Source of the DNA: Bursaphelenchus xylophilus
Taxonomy: Eukaryota > Nematoda > Chromadorea > Rhabditida > Aphelenchoididae
NCBI GenBank assembly: GCA_904066235.2
Contig: CAJFCV020000006.1
Location: forward strand, 9,920,001-9,984,000
Length of the DNA: 64,000 bases
Direction of reading: 5' to 3'
Shown here: piece by piece, positions 42,401 through 53,839 of the stretch
Position numbering within the stretch: the first letter of the stretch is position 1
How the letters are laid out: each line of letters starts with the position of its first letter
The notes under the pieces: generated by a model
What the model was told of the DNA's origin: nothing
Database searches by the model: none
The model's input: the letters and a program-made list of their open reading frames with translations, nothing else
Made by a program: the position numbers and the translations under genes

Positions 42401-45400
42401 AAAATGATTTTTACTTATAATGGCGATTACATCTTGTCTGACTAGTCGTCTTTGAAAATTTATTTTTTTATCTTCTGCTTCTGGGGGATGAAATAGTGAC
42501 TACAGCGGTAGAATTTACTCTAAGGTTGCTCGTCAAGTGAGCTTGGACTGAAGATCGCTAAAAGTAATTCAGTTGTGTCAGCATGTATCCCGAGTACAGC
42601 GTTACGTCGATTTTTACGCTCAAGTACTTTTCAACTTGTAGTAAACTACCAAAATATATCAAGCTTCGAAGGACCGTGCCTCCAATCCGCACCATAAAGT
42701 TTTTTCCATACAGAAACTGTCCCCTTGTAGGTGTAGATTTTCTTTTACAGTATGACAATTCCCTATGTACACACTCTATAACCACAAAATTTTAGAGCAA
42801 CACGGGCGATACTGTGATATTGAGATCGTTAAAAACATAAAAATCCGAACTTTCGGGATTTTTTTTTGTTTTTTCGACCAGCGCCGCCATATCGGTCGTC
42901 AACCATGATTACATACGTTGTTACGAAGTGAATATCATGTGCTTTATACACAATAAATTTGAAGGATCTTACTTTCACTTAGCGGAAATAATGGCCAAAT
43001 TGATTTCCCGGTCATCCACTTGAAAAGAACATTTTGGTCCCCCAAAAACTTTTGAATATTTTTTCAAGTTTACAATAAGCCCTAACCCTGGCATTACCGT
43101 TGCCGTATAGCAAGACTGTTACCCTTGCCAAAACGGCCAAAAGTTTTGATTCCAAGGCCAGCCGAAAAAAGCTACACGGAATGTATTTTTGTCCCAATAT
43201 TTTTGGCGCACCCTGTATATTTTTGAATTCTGGAAAATTTTGGGCAGTTCCTTGATCTTCAGGGAAGTCGTGGTGGGACCAAAAAAAGCAAAATTTTGCC
43301 CTAGAAATGGTCGAAATGTCTTATAAATATACTCTGTCTAATTTTAAACTTATTTTTGTCAATTTTTCAGAAAATCTCTGACTCAAGACGGCGGAAATAC
43401 ACCTTTTGACATGAGTCAATTTGATAATATCTTTGGAACAACTCGAATCCCCAGACCGGGAAAGGACATCCTGAGGTACGGCAGGGACTCCCCCAACAGA
43501 GTGAACCACATTTTGCTCACCAGGAATGGACATGTAAGTAAAATTTTAGGCTTTTTTATATTTGGGTCTAGTATAATATAATAATTTGGTTATTTTGATC
43601 TTCAGACCTTCCGATTCCCCGTATACTCAAAGTCGGGACAGCCTTTGGGCCTTCAACAGCTCGTCCACAACTTCAAAAAATATATCTTACCGGCCAGCCA
43701 GGAGAGAAACCCAGAACCGATCAACTTACTCTCGGCGTCGGATCGAGAAACCTGGGCACCGGTGTACATGAAATTAGCTAGTAAGTTGATTTATGATGTG
43801 TTGAGGACCCTGTTTTTTAGTATTTCAGTAAAAAGACGATTTTTTCAAATTTTTAGGTCCCACCACGAAAACCTGAAATTCGAAAAATTGGCCTTTTTTC
43901 GTTGGAATTGTTATATTTTCTGAAGGAATTGAATTTATTTTAAGTTTGAAGATGTTTTACGGCCTGAAAAAACTTTTTTTGAAGTAATTTTGGGTCCCAA
44001 CACGAAAGTTTTATTTTTCGAAATTTTCGATTTTTTGATCGGAAATGGTAAAATATGGGCAAAAAAGACTATTAGTTCCTAAAATATCCCTTTTTGTTCA
44101 ATTTCCGATATAATTTTTGTAATTTTTACTGTTTTTTTAGAGAACAACGCCGCCGAAATCGAGGCCTTCGAGGACGCGCTGTTCGTGATGTGCCTGGACA
44201 ACGCCTACCCCATCCCCACCGGCTACAATCGCCGCGAAGCCAACATGATGAACGCCCTGCACGGCGGCGGCGCCAAACAGAACACGGTGAACCGCTGGTT
44301 CGACAAATGCCTCCAGTTCTACGTGAGCCCCAGCGGCGCCCTCGGCCTTTGCTACGAACACACCCCGGCCGAAGGCCCACCGGTCGCCAGACTCCTCGAT
44401 TATTGTCAGGATCGCCTCAAAGCAGGCCAGTTCAATTACATCACCGACAATTGTGAGCACAAACCCATCCGATTGAACTGGAGATTGACCGAGCTGGACA
44501 GATCCACTCTACATGCAAATGTGGAGAAGAATGATGAGTAAGTGGAGGGAATTGGGCGGATTTGAGGTGTTATAAGGGCAGGGGGAAATTTGAAAGTAGT
44601 TTGGGTAGGAATTGAAGAAGTTTGAGAAGTTCCCCTGATCTTCAGGGTTTTCGTGGTGGGACCAAAATTTAAAAATTTGGTTTCAATTTTTGGGTAAAAT
44701 ACGCCAACGTATGTGGAGTTTTCATTAAAATTTATCAGGTAGTAATTTATGTACAATTTTACGCTATGGCAAGAGATTTGGAGAACTTTCCCTGATTTCC
44801 AGGGTTTTCGTGGTGGGACTAAAATTGATAATTGAATTCTTGGGTAAAATACGATATACCGATTTGGAATTTCATTAAAATTTATCAAGTAATAGTTTGA
44901 ATACAATTTTACGCTATGTCAAGAGATTCGGAGAAGTTCCCCTGATTTTCAGGGCTCTCGTGGTGGTACCTAAATCGAAAATTGAACTTTTGGGTAAAAT
45001 ACGACGTATTTAACAGTAGTAATATGAGTAAAACTGATCAAGCAGTAATTTGAACACAATTTTACGCTATGGGAAGAGATTTGGAGAGGTTTCCCTGATT
45101 TTCAGGGCTTTCGTGGTGGGACCCAAAATTTAATTTTTACAATCTTTAAAATACGTATAGCCTTTCTGGATTGGCGTCAGAGAGGGATTTTGAGAAAATT
45201 TAGTATTTTCCGATTTTGATTTTAGCTCAAAAATCGGTATTTTAGACGTAACGCCGACCTGGAGGTACGATCCCTGGAATTTGACGATTTTGGCAAAAAA
45301 CTGGCCAAAGATGCCCATGTTTCCCCCGATTCCCTGATCCAAATGGCCCTCCAATGTGCCTACTATCGCTTGCATGGCACTGTTGTCCCCACGTATGAGA

Positions 45401-46573
45401 CTGGAACGCTCAGAAAGTTCAAGGACGGCCGAACCGACACGGTCCGCCTCCCAAACGAGTCCTCGAAACAAATGGTCGAGGCGCTGGCGGGCCCCATCCA
45501 ACGCGACTCTGTCGCCGAACAATGCTCGTTGCTGGTGAAGGCCTGTGACGCCCACAAGCAGTATGTGAACACGGCGATGAGCGGCAAAGCCATGGATCGG
45601 CACATTTTGGGATGGAAAATGATCGCCGCCGAAGAGGGAATCGAATTGCCCCCTTTGTTGCAAGGAAAAGCATTGCAGAGACTTGTCAGATTCCAGGTAG
45701 GATGTTTGGGATCGATTTTGGAGGGTTTCAGCGCGTTTGGGGAGATTTCAAGTTTTCGTTGTGGGACCTGGAAGAGATAGAATTTGTTGGTTTAGTAGAA
45801 AGAACAATGTTGAAAACACCTTATAAGAGTATATAACTGTTTTGGACGCATTTTTGGGAGATTTGAGGCGGTTTGGTAAAGATTCAAGTTTTCGTGGTGG
45901 GACCTGGAAGAGATAGAATTTGTTGGTTTAGTAGAAAGAACAATGTTTAGAAAGACTGTAAAAGAGTATATAACTGATTTGGAAGCATTTTTGGGAGATT
46001 TGAGGCGGTTTGGTAAAGATTCAAATTTTCGTGGTGGGACCAAAAAAGTTGAAAAACATCAAAATTAAGACTGAATATGACTGATTATGAGGAATTCATG
46101 CGATAGGAAGCTTAATAAAGAAGTTGGAGCTAATTTTTACAGTAAAAAGTCAAGATTTCGTGGTGAGACCTGAAAATAAAAATTATTTTAAAATCATTGA
46201 AATACAGTTTTTATTGAAATATATAGGATGCTAGAGTAAGTTACTCAGCTTTATAGGTCATATGAAATCTTTTTTCTCCAATTTTTAGCCGATATTATCC
46301 ATCTGATTATATTACACTTGCCAATTTCAGATCTCCACCAGCCAAGTCCCGACCAAAAACGAACTCCATCTCGGCTTCGGACCCTCGGAGCCGGACTGCT
46401 ACGGAATTTGCTACAATCCGAGAGAAGACCGGATCTACTTTACGATCACTGCCTACCACAGCCACCCCAAAACTTCGGCGAAACTCTTCCAGCAATCGCT
46501 GGTCAGCAGCCTGCGCGACTTCCGCCAAATCTTCATCGACTCTGGCCGAATCCAGCTCAAAAACAAACTCTAA
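39488..46573 (+). CDS. CRAT: Carnitine O-acetyltransferase, 672 aa
   Basis: Eight coding exons: 39488-39574, 40773-40902, 41415-41787, 43371-43533, 43606-43780, 44141-44537, 45246-45696 and 46331-46573, all phase-consistent. The enzyme transfers acetyl groups between CoA and carnitine. Family landmarks are DNWLTPWW in exon 3, NRWFDK and the catalytic block YEHTPAEGPP in exon 6 (catalytic His near residue 383), YYRLHG and GRTDTVR in exon 7, and the STSQVPT motif in exon 8. Exon 1 encodes an Arg-rich, acid-free leader (MACRRAIALISMGQRSWARG) fitting mitochondrial import. The C-terminus ends NKL, a weak peroxisomal signal. Introns 3 to 7 are loaded with the TCGTGGTGGGACC motif and lack the palindrome. 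Introns 1 and 3 hold transposon-like insertions. A choline or octanoyl acyltransferase is less likely given the CRAT-like motif set. Confidence 0.93.
39971..40525. repeat. Foldback element in intron 1 of the acetyltransferase gene
   Basis: Inverted arms (about 39971-40165 and 40300-40525) share blocks including the AAATATTTATTCGCG segment. Between them is a smaller inverted pair (CAACGCTTCATTCA and its complement). The TCGTGGTGGGACC motif sits near the outer end of each arm. Confidence 0.78.
42106..43215. mobile_element. 1.1-kb Tc1/mariner-like non-autonomous element in intron 3
   Basis: Terminal inverted repeats of about 28 bp begin CAGGGTGCGCCAAAAAT and are flanked by TA at 42104-42105 and 43216-43217. 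No transposase frame is seen. It is related in tips and parts of the interior, in opposite orientation, to the element at 56192-57440. Confidence 0.87.
43255..46170. repeat. TCGTGGTGGGACC motif field in the acetyltransferase introns
   Basis: At least a dozen copies of a composite motif, CCCTGATNTTCAGGG followed by NTTTCGTGGTGGGACC, occur in introns 3 to 7 (near 43258, 43856, 44645, 44802, 44952, 45108, 45755, 45890, 46029 and 46157; further copies near 40003, 41092, 41862 and 42001). The first half can form a small hairpin. Within intron 6 (44620-45130) the copies sit in four tandem units of about 155 bp. Confidence 0.85.
45745..46045. repeat. 133-bp tandem repeat in intron 7
   Basis: Two nearly complete copies and a partial one share GAATTTGTTGGTTTAGTAG and end with the TCGTGGTGGGACC motif, so the motif marks the unit boundary. 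Confidence 0.8.
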
Positions 46574-46627
46574 ATTGTTTTGATTTTTCCAACTTTTAGG
46601 ACTCATTTTTGAATTTTTTTGAAAAAC

Positions 46628-46808
46628 TGCACTGTGCAAACACTTTTTTGATTTTTTGCACTGTGCGGTGGGTTGATTGTAAAGCACTGTGCGAAATTCG
46701 TTTTTGGGATTTTGCACGGTGCGAAAAATTGATTTTGTTTTTTTGCACGGTGCAGTTTTTATTTGTCCGCACAGTGCGGGGAAATTTTTGTTTTTCGATT
46801 GCACTGTG
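46628..46808. repeat. GCACNGTGC copies downstream of the acetyltransferase stop
   Basis: Seven copies in about 180 bp begin 55 nt after the stop codon. They would lie within the 3' UTR if the AATAAA at 46891 is used. This marks an abrupt switch from the TCGTGG motif field to the palindrome field. Confidence 0.85.
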
Positions 46809-46890
46809 CAGATTTTTTTTTTGTTTTGTACGGGAAATAATCACACTTACTACTGTAAAAACTTGTAAATTGTAATATATATTGCTCAAT

Positions 46891-46896
46891 AATAAA
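46891..46896 (+). terminator. Candidate poly(A) signal of the acetyltransferase gene
   Basis: AATAAA lies 318 nt after the stop. It is the first clear signal on the plus strand. Confidence 0.4.
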
Positions 46897-46899
46897 TAT

Positions 46900-47400
46900 T
46901 TTTTGATTTTTTACTGATTTTTTTGTGGAAAAATGAAAAATTTTTGGAATAAAAAAAATTTTTTAGCGAAAATATGAAAAATAATGTAAAATATCATTCG
47001 AAAATGTTTTGTTTTACTTCAAAACCATCCTACGTGCCTTTTACAACCTAAAATCCGGAGCTTTAATCACTTTTTCTTTCATTTTTCCCCATTTTTCGCC
47101 GCTTTTCAAGCCGAACCTTGTAAAAACAAAACAACAACCCAAGACGAAGGATAATAATACAGACTTGTCTCTTGTGGGCTTGTGTTTTCAAGCGCGACGC
47201 CTCCTTTTTTCCTTTTTTTTTATAAACTCGATCCATTTGTTTAAAATCGATTGCGCAACCCGCCAAGAGCAATATAAGGTGATGCTCTCGCGGCGTGGGA
47301 GTTGATAATTCCCGTCTTTTCCCTTCTTACTACTCCGCAAACAGTAGTGCCAGCAGTTTTTTACAAGTTTCAGTTTGTTCGAGCTAATCGGTTCCGTTGA
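46900..47400. other. Intergenic stretch with no supported gene
   Basis: AT-rich with a more complex central part (47050-47380). No palindromes and no exon chain are seen. Confidence 0.4.
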
Positions 47401-47407
47401 TCTTTTG

Positions 47408-48370
47408 CACTGTGCAATTGGGTTTTTAGTTGAAAAAACGGGCTGCACAGTGCATGAGGAGTCCAAGGTCATTGCACTGTGCGGGGAGGGGAAAGAAAAA
47501 TAATTTTTGTCGCTTTGGCAAGAATGAGAATCTGCACTGTGCGGCCAAATATGTTTTTCATTTTTTGCACTGTGCAGATGATTTTTTGCATTGAAAAAGT
47601 GGCTGCACAGTGCATGAGGAGTCCAAGGTTATTGCACAGTGCGGGGAGGGGAAAGAAAACAATTTTTGTCGCATTGGAAAAGAAGTGATATTTGCACAGT
47701 GCGGCCTGAGATTTTTTTTATTTTTCCGCACTGTGCAGTCGGCTTTTTAGTTGAAAAAACGGGCTGCACAGTGCAGTGAGAAGTCGAAGGTCATTGCACT
47801 GTGCGGAGAGGGAAAAGAAAAATAATTTTTGTCGCATTGGCAAGAATGGGAATGTGCAATGTGCGGCCAGACATTTTTTTTTATTTCTCGCACTGTGCAG
47901 TTGGATTTTTGCATTGAAAATAAGGTCTGCACGGTGCAGTGGAAATTGAAATCAATTTTTTTTGTCGCATCCGAAGGAAAGCTCAATTGCACAGCGCAAA
48001 TGACTATTTTTTATTTTCTTGCACTGTGCAATCGGGATTTTTTTTGAAAAGGCCAAGCGCACTGTGCGAAATTTTTTTTGTCGCAGATTTTATTGGAAGA
48101 AGAAATTCGTCATGGGACAAGGTCCATTTAGACTTGAAATTTTTTTGTGATCTTTTTCAATCAAATTTTTCCTTGCACCGTGCATTCACAAAAATTCTGT
48201 TCAGCGCACTGTGCAGTCAAAATATTTTTGGTTAATGCATTCTGCGATGAAATAATTTTTGTATTGTGAAGACGTCATAGAATTTTGTAGCCAATTAAGG
48301 TTATATATTATCATAAATTTCTCGCTTATATTTTTTCTGCACTGTGCAATATACAAAAACAACTTTTTTT
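47408..48370. repeat. GCACNGTGC array with about 180-bp units
   Basis: Three copies of a unit start near 47440, 47605 and 47760. They share GAAAAANGGGCTGCACAGTGCA, GTCNAAGGTNATTGCAC and the AATAATTTTTGTCGC segment. Further scattered palindromes follow up to the MARVEL-like gene. Confidence 0.86.
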
Positions 48371-48443
48371 GCACAGTGCAGTAAATTTTTTTATTCATTA
48401 TTCGTTTCAAAACCAAAAAAATTTCATTTCAATTTTTAAAATC

Positions 48444-48454
48444 GATAATTTCAG
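48444..48454 (+). promoter_or_regulatory. Spliced-leader-type acceptor of the 48463 gene
   Basis: CGATAATTTCAG-type acceptor ending eight bases before ATG 48463. Confidence 0.55.
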
Positions 48455-48462
48455 GGCCTGTC

Positions 48463-49651
48463 ATGTTGATTAACAAGCATTATTTGAGCAGTAATCATGG
48501 AATGTGCAAAATTTTGCACATAATCACCGGGTTCATCATCTCGTCGCTTCTCTGTGCCAATTGGTATGGCGGAAGGAGCTGTTTCAGCGAGAAATATGTC
48601 GCAATCCCCGCGGGCATTAACATGACGTTGGTATTTGTCAACATTCTCGTTTTCATTTTGAATTTCATCGACTTGGGAAATCGACCACTGGTAAGTTCAG
48701 CATTTTTTTGGTGCTTTTAGTGTTTTTTTTTGCACTGTGCAATCTTTAACGAATGAAAAATTACCGTACTGTGGAGATTTTTGGATTTTTTTTTTCAAAT
48801 CTGCACTGTGCAATCAAAATTTTTTCTTTGATTTTATTGCACTGTGCAGGCAGATTCAAATCTTCACTTTTTTTCTCCTTGCACAGTGCAATGAAAACAT
48901 CATTTGGCGACAAGAAAGAAAAGAAATTTTTCGCACTGTGCGGACCAAAAATAAGCCTAATTTTGTTATTGCACAGTGCAAAATAAAAGAATTTTCTTTT
49001 TGCTGCACTGTGCACTCAAATTTTTATGTCGCGTTTGATTGCACTGTGCAATTTTTTTCATTTTTTCTGTTGCACTGTGCAATCTTCAATGAATTGGAAT
49101 TAGCGATCATCCGGCGACAAGAAAAAAATTTTTTCGCACTGTGCAGTCAAACGATCAAAAGTTTATTAACGATGCACTGTGCAAAACAAAAGATTTTTCT
49201 TTTTGCTGCACTGTGCACTCAAATTTTTTGTCGCGTTCGATTGCGCTGTGCAAATTTTTTTCGTTTTTTCTGTTGCACTGTGCGGTCGAAACATTATTTT
49301 GATGATTGCACTGTGCGGACCAAAAATAAGCCTAAATTTGTCATTGCACAGTGCAGAATAAAAAAATAAGTAAAAATTTTTGTAAAATATGCGCAGTGCG
49401 ATATATTTTTGAGAAAAAATTATTATAATTTTTGATTTTTTAAAACTTTTCACACATTTTTTCAGGAAAAATACTACTCGATGTTGTGCATCGTCCTTTA
49501 TTTTACGGGAATGGGGATTCTGATCTGGTACATGATCCAATTCAACAACCAACGCGGCTGGTTGGCGGCGTCGGTGGTGCTCTTCATCCTGAACACATTT
49601 TTGGCATTTTTTGACGTTAAAATTCTTCAAGGCGATATTGATGATGATTAG
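48463..49651 (+). CDS. MARVEL-like tetraspan protein, 137 aa
   Basis: Two exons, 48463-48690 and 49466-49651, phase 0. Four hydrophobic segments at about residues 14-34, 47-69, 80-98 and 105-122 are separated by short loops, with a short acidic tail ILQGDIDDD. It is a clear paralogue of the minus-strand gene at 57950-58974: identical first exon length (228 nt), the same intron position and shared motifs NYLSSHRG/HYLSSNHG, GSCF and KILQG. Size and layout fit MARVEL-domain membrane proteins that act in vesicle or apical membrane organisation. That role is inference. The intron contains a dense palindrome array. Confidence 0.78.
48730..49398. repeat. GCACNGTGC array in the intron of the MARVEL-like gene
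   Basis: About 22 copies. A unit of roughly 190-320 bp is duplicated, seen from the repeated GGACCAAAAATAAGCCTAA, TTTTTGCTGCACTGTGCAC and CGGCGACAAGAAA-type segments. Confidence 0.87.
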
Positions 49652-49661
49652 GAGAGATGAT

Positions 49662-49667
49662 AATAAA
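49662..49667 (+). terminator. Poly(A) signal of the 48463 gene
   Basis: AATAAA lies ten bases after the stop, unusually close. Confidence 0.45.
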
Positions 49668-50133
49668 TTGTAATTAGCTCGAGGCAAGATGCTCAGATTT
49701 GATAAAATTTGAGGAAAATAATCTACAAAGATTCAAATCAGTGTCTGAAAATTTCAGCTCATTCATTGCGATGGGAGGCAAGATATTGAATGATCTTTGC
49801 AGGCAACAGACATATGTTTGTAACTAAATGTATATGTGGGCGAAAAACATGAAATTTTTCAAAAATTTTAACTGCTGAAAAGTCCAGTGTCCACTCAGAT
49901 AAATTTCAGTCGTTTTCATAACTTTTATGACCATTACACATCAATTATGGACAAAAACGTTAAAATTTATGAATTTTACAATTTATGGAGAAAAAACGTA
50001 ATTTTTTCCACAAAAAATTGTCAATTTGGATCTCAAATCACTAGTCATGGTGGTAATTTTTTACCACCAAAATTTCCACCCTTCAAAATTTCAACATTTT
50101 TTTAAAAAGTTTGCACTTCAATTCCTTGCTCAT

Positions 50134-50345
50134 TGCACCGTGCAAAAAAATGAATTGCACTGTGCAAAAAAATAAATTGCACTGTGCAAGAAAAATGAAT
50201 TGCACTGTGCAAAAAATAAATTGCACCGTGCAAAAATTAAATTGCACCGTGCAAAAAAATGAATTGCACTGTGCAAAAATTAAATTACACCGTGCAAAAA
50301 ACAAATTGCACCGTGCGGAAAATCAATTGCACTGTGCAAAAAAAC
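50134..50345. repeat. Simplest palindrome tandem array, about 21-bp period
   Basis: Ten copies in 210 bp of the unit TTGCACNGTGCAAAAAA plus three or four bases. The central base varies while spacing is nearly constant. This is the most compact array in the window and shows the minimal repeating unit. Confidence 0.9.
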
Positions 50346-50495
50346 AAACATTACATTAGAAAAAGACTTTTTGCATCACTCCTATCAGCAACGTAATCAA
50401 TTCCCACGACCAAAGATTCATCATTCCAGCGCAGTTTTTAGTTGTACGGACGGACGCGAACCGTCCGTACAAAAAGAGTCATACAAGGGAGGAGA

Positions 50496-50506
50496 AATTT
50501 TTTCAG
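50496..50506 (+). promoter_or_regulatory. Spliced-leader-type acceptor of the acyltransferase gene
   Basis: AATTTTTTCAG ends 34 nt before ATG 50541. Confidence 0.5.
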
Positions 50507-50540
50507 TTCAAATTTTCTCTTCAAACAGAAAGTTTATGTG

Positions 50541-53052
50541 ATGCTGAAGGTTGTTGAAATTCCCTCAACTGATATTCAACGACTCCTCGATGAGATTCAA
50601 GGGGATTTAAAATTTTTGGCGACTTTTAACACTTTGAAATTGTACTTGGCAAATGGATTATTGGAGGTGGAATTTAAATTATTTTTGGTTCAAAATGAAG
50701 AATTTAGACATTTTTTGGCCCAACAAATCATGTTTGGCTCTAAGTAAGTGCAATTTTTTTCCAAGTGTCCAATTTTTAAAATTACGTTTTTTTCCATAAT
50801 TTTTTCTACAAATTCATAAATTTTTACGTTTTTATCAATAAAAAATTTAGAATGTCATTTTTTACTGTGCAATATCTTTTTTGACGATATGATTTCTTTT
50901 CACCGCACTATGCAAGAAGATGAAAAATTTTGTCTGCACAGTGCATGGGGTTTTGGCGCTAATTTGGAATTGCCGCACTGTGCAAAAAGAAAAAAAAATT
51001 TCGCACAGTGCAGCACACTTCGATTTTTGTTTTTTTGCACAGTGCAAAGCAAAAATTTATTTTTCTGCACGGCGCAAGAAAAAATTTTAGTCTTTTGCAC
51101 AGTGCAGTGTGGTTTTGGCGCCAATTTCAAAGTGCTGCACGGTGCAAAAAGAAAGAAAAATTTCGCGCAGTGCAGCACACTTCAATCTTTTTTTCTTGCA
51201 CAGTGCGAAGAAATCATTTTATTTTTCTGCACAGTGCAAAACAAAATTTTATTTTTTCGCACAGTGCATGAAATAAAAATGAGAAAAAAATTATTTTTTT
51301 TTGTATTTTAGGCTGAACATTCGACATGAGTGTAATACCGAAGACCCTAGTTTTGTTCGAGACTCAACTTTGGCTTTACTAAGCCATCTTCAGCCAACTT
51401 TTGATCGATTTGATGGATTCATGTCGGTTTCGATGAGGGCCGATATCCGAGAAGTTGTAAGTATAATAAAATACGCGTATTGAATCGTCAAAAACATCTG
51501 GATAGACTTTTTTATTCTGCCATCAGACATTTTTTTCACTGATTTTTTGTTGGAGAAATCAGGGAATTTTATAAAATTTATATTACACTAGACATCAAAC
51601 GATAAAAAAAGATAAAAAACAAGATGAATAATGCCTTTGTAAGTAAAAATATTGCTTCCGAAGCAGATTTCGAGTTTCGTATTTTACAATTTCAGGCCAA
51701 TAAATACTTCGAAAATGCCAATTCTCATCCATTTATCAGCATGGATGAGCCCAATTGGGTCTTTTACCTTGATGATAAGCAAGTCGAAAAGTTGATGAAT
51801 ACCACTCTAAAAGCTCCTGAAGGCTATGAATTTTCAAGTTTGAGGCCAGAAGAAGCCGTTGAAGTGTCAAACGACACGTTGTACATGACCAAAGGCGATG
51901 AGAAATATATTGCGTAAGTTACAGAAAGAACGATTTTCCGGGCCAGAAATAGTACTATTTTATTGAGAAAAATATTAAATTTGTTTTAGTATTACCCCAG
52001 GCGACAAAATTCGAATTTACGTTTTTTGTCCATAATTTTTGAAAATTCATAAAATTTAACGTTTTTTCTCCATAATTCCGAAAAAATCTCGGAAAAGCTA
52101 TAAAATGTATTTTAGACCAAAACTCGCCGGCCTACCGTCGGTTGCAATGCGGAAAACGGACACAAAAGAGATTGTCGCCTATGTTATCCATGACAACTTT
52201 GGTATGATCTCCTCGCTGTTCACTCGCAAACCCCATCGGAACAGAGGAATTGGCTCTTTGATTGAGCGAAGACTCAATCAAATCAACGTTGAAAAGTGAG
52301 CTGCTCCTGAATCAATGAAAAAGTTTGTTGAGCGCACAGTGCGGATTTTTGTTGTGCCTTTTTCTTGCACTTTGCGACAGGTTCAGGTGGAAAATTTGCA
52401 TTTTATTTGCTACACAGGTCCTCTAGATTTTTTCTGTTTATTTTCCAGCATCCCAATTTTCTGCACAGTGCGGATTTTTGAATGAATTTTCACTGCACAG
52501 TGCAGATTTTGTTTGCCTTTTTCTTGCACTGTGCGATACTTTCGGGGGGAAAATTTTTATTTTATTTGCTACACAGGTTCTCTAGATATTTTTTTTTATT
52601 TTCCAGAATCTCCTTTATCTGCACAGTGCGGATTTTTGAATGAATTTGCACTGCACCGTGCTGAATTTTAAGTCATCGTTTTCTCGCACTGTGCCAGAGA
52701 TTCTTGAAGGAATAACTAAAAATCTGCTATTTAAACACTCATTTACACGGCAGTAATTTTTTTGATCTCCATTCCTATTTGCACAGTACATAATTTCGCA
52801 AAATTTGCAACGCACAGTGCAAAAACCAACAAATTGAGATTAATGACCAAACCTTTTTTCAAAACTAAAAAATCAGCTTTTAGGCTCGGACTGGTCCCAT
52901 ACAAAGCAGTTTCCGTAAATCGACCGAGAGTAATGGAGATGAGTGTCAACGCTTACAACGTTGTGAGAGATTCGAAGGGAAACCCCGAAGTCACCTACTG
53001 GACGTATCGCTCAAAAACCCCAAAGAAAATGGTTGTCATCTTCGAAAATTAA
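50541..53052 (+). CDS. GNAT-fold N-acyltransferase (GLYAT-like), 304 aa
   Basis: Five exons, 50541-50743, 51312-51456, 51696-51913, 52116-52295 and 52884-53052, with phases 2, 0, 2, 2. The length and the late GNAT motif fit the glycine N-acyltransferase-like branch found in animals. Exon 4 has the acyl-CoA binding signature HRNRGIG at residues 229-235, preceded by a beta-strand-rich segment (VAYVIHDNFGMISSLF). The N-terminal half (KFLATFNTLKLYLANGLLEV) has no known motif. Expected activity is acyl transfer from CoA to an amine, probably cytosolic; the substrate cannot be told. Introns 1 and 4 carry palindrome arrays. A decayed duplicate with the same exon lengths lies immediately downstream. 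Confidence 0.8.
50900..51275. repeat. GCACNGTGC array in intron 1 of the acyltransferase gene
   Basis: About 13 copies in two units of roughly 170 bp, identified by the duplicated GGTTTTGGCGCNAATTT and CAGCACACTTC segments. Confidence 0.85.
52334..52820. repeat. Palindrome copies in intron 4 of the acyltransferase gene
   Basis: Two units of about 165 bp share TGCTACACAGGTYCTCTAGA and palindromes, some decayed (GCACTTTGCGA, GCACCGTGCTG). Confidence 0.8.
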
Positions 53053-53166
53053 TTAGTTCATGTCAGTTATATAAAATGTGAAATTTACGTTTTTTGCCTA
53101 TAAACTTGAAAATTCATAAATTTCGACGTTTTTGTCCAAAAAATTAATGAAATTGAATGAAATTCG

Positions 53167-53172
53167 AATAAA
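53167..53172 (+). terminator. Poly(A) signal of the acyltransferase gene
   Basis: AATAAA lies 115 nt after the stop. Confidence 0.55.
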
Positions 53173-53839
53173 AAAGGCTCAAAGTCCAAATTTGGGGCTT
53201 CTCTGAACATCTCAGCCCATTTTGAAGTCTCTCCGATCCTTTTTGGGGCTTGTTGCAGAATGCCAAAAATCGCGGTAAGACCTAAAGAATTTCAAATTTG
53301 ACCGTTGTAAAATCTTGTACGTCAGTTTTATACGACTCTTGGAGTCTGCATAACGATTTATACGCAAATTTACAGTATTTCCGGCACTTGCAACAAAATG
53401 CCAAAGTCGTTTTGGGACTAAAGATCGCAGTATGTATAAGAAAAGGTTCAAATCAAAAATTTAAAAGCACAAAACAAACCTTCTATCCCCATAAAATCTC
53501 TTCACAATATTTTTTACACTGTTCTTTTTTCCTTTTGAATGACGACTCTTTAAACTTTTGTTTCTACTACATCTATAAGGTCGCAGAAGAGACAGCATTC
53601 AAAATGGAAGTGACCGAAATTCCACCAACTAATTGTCAGCAAATTGTTGATGAAATCGACAATGATTTACGATTTATTGCGACGAGCAACATCCTGAAAT
53701 TGTACTTGGCCGGCGGACTACTTGGAGTGGAATTTAAATTATTTTTGGTCAAAAATGAAGAGTTTCGACATTACCTGGTGTATGAATTGGCCTTGGGGAC
53801 CAAGTAAGTTGGGGTGAAAATCAAAAAAATGGAAAAAGT

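Noticed and set aside
42106..43215. Autonomous Tc1 transposon
   Set aside because: Tips and TA target fit, but no transposase reading frame longer than about 75 codons is present.
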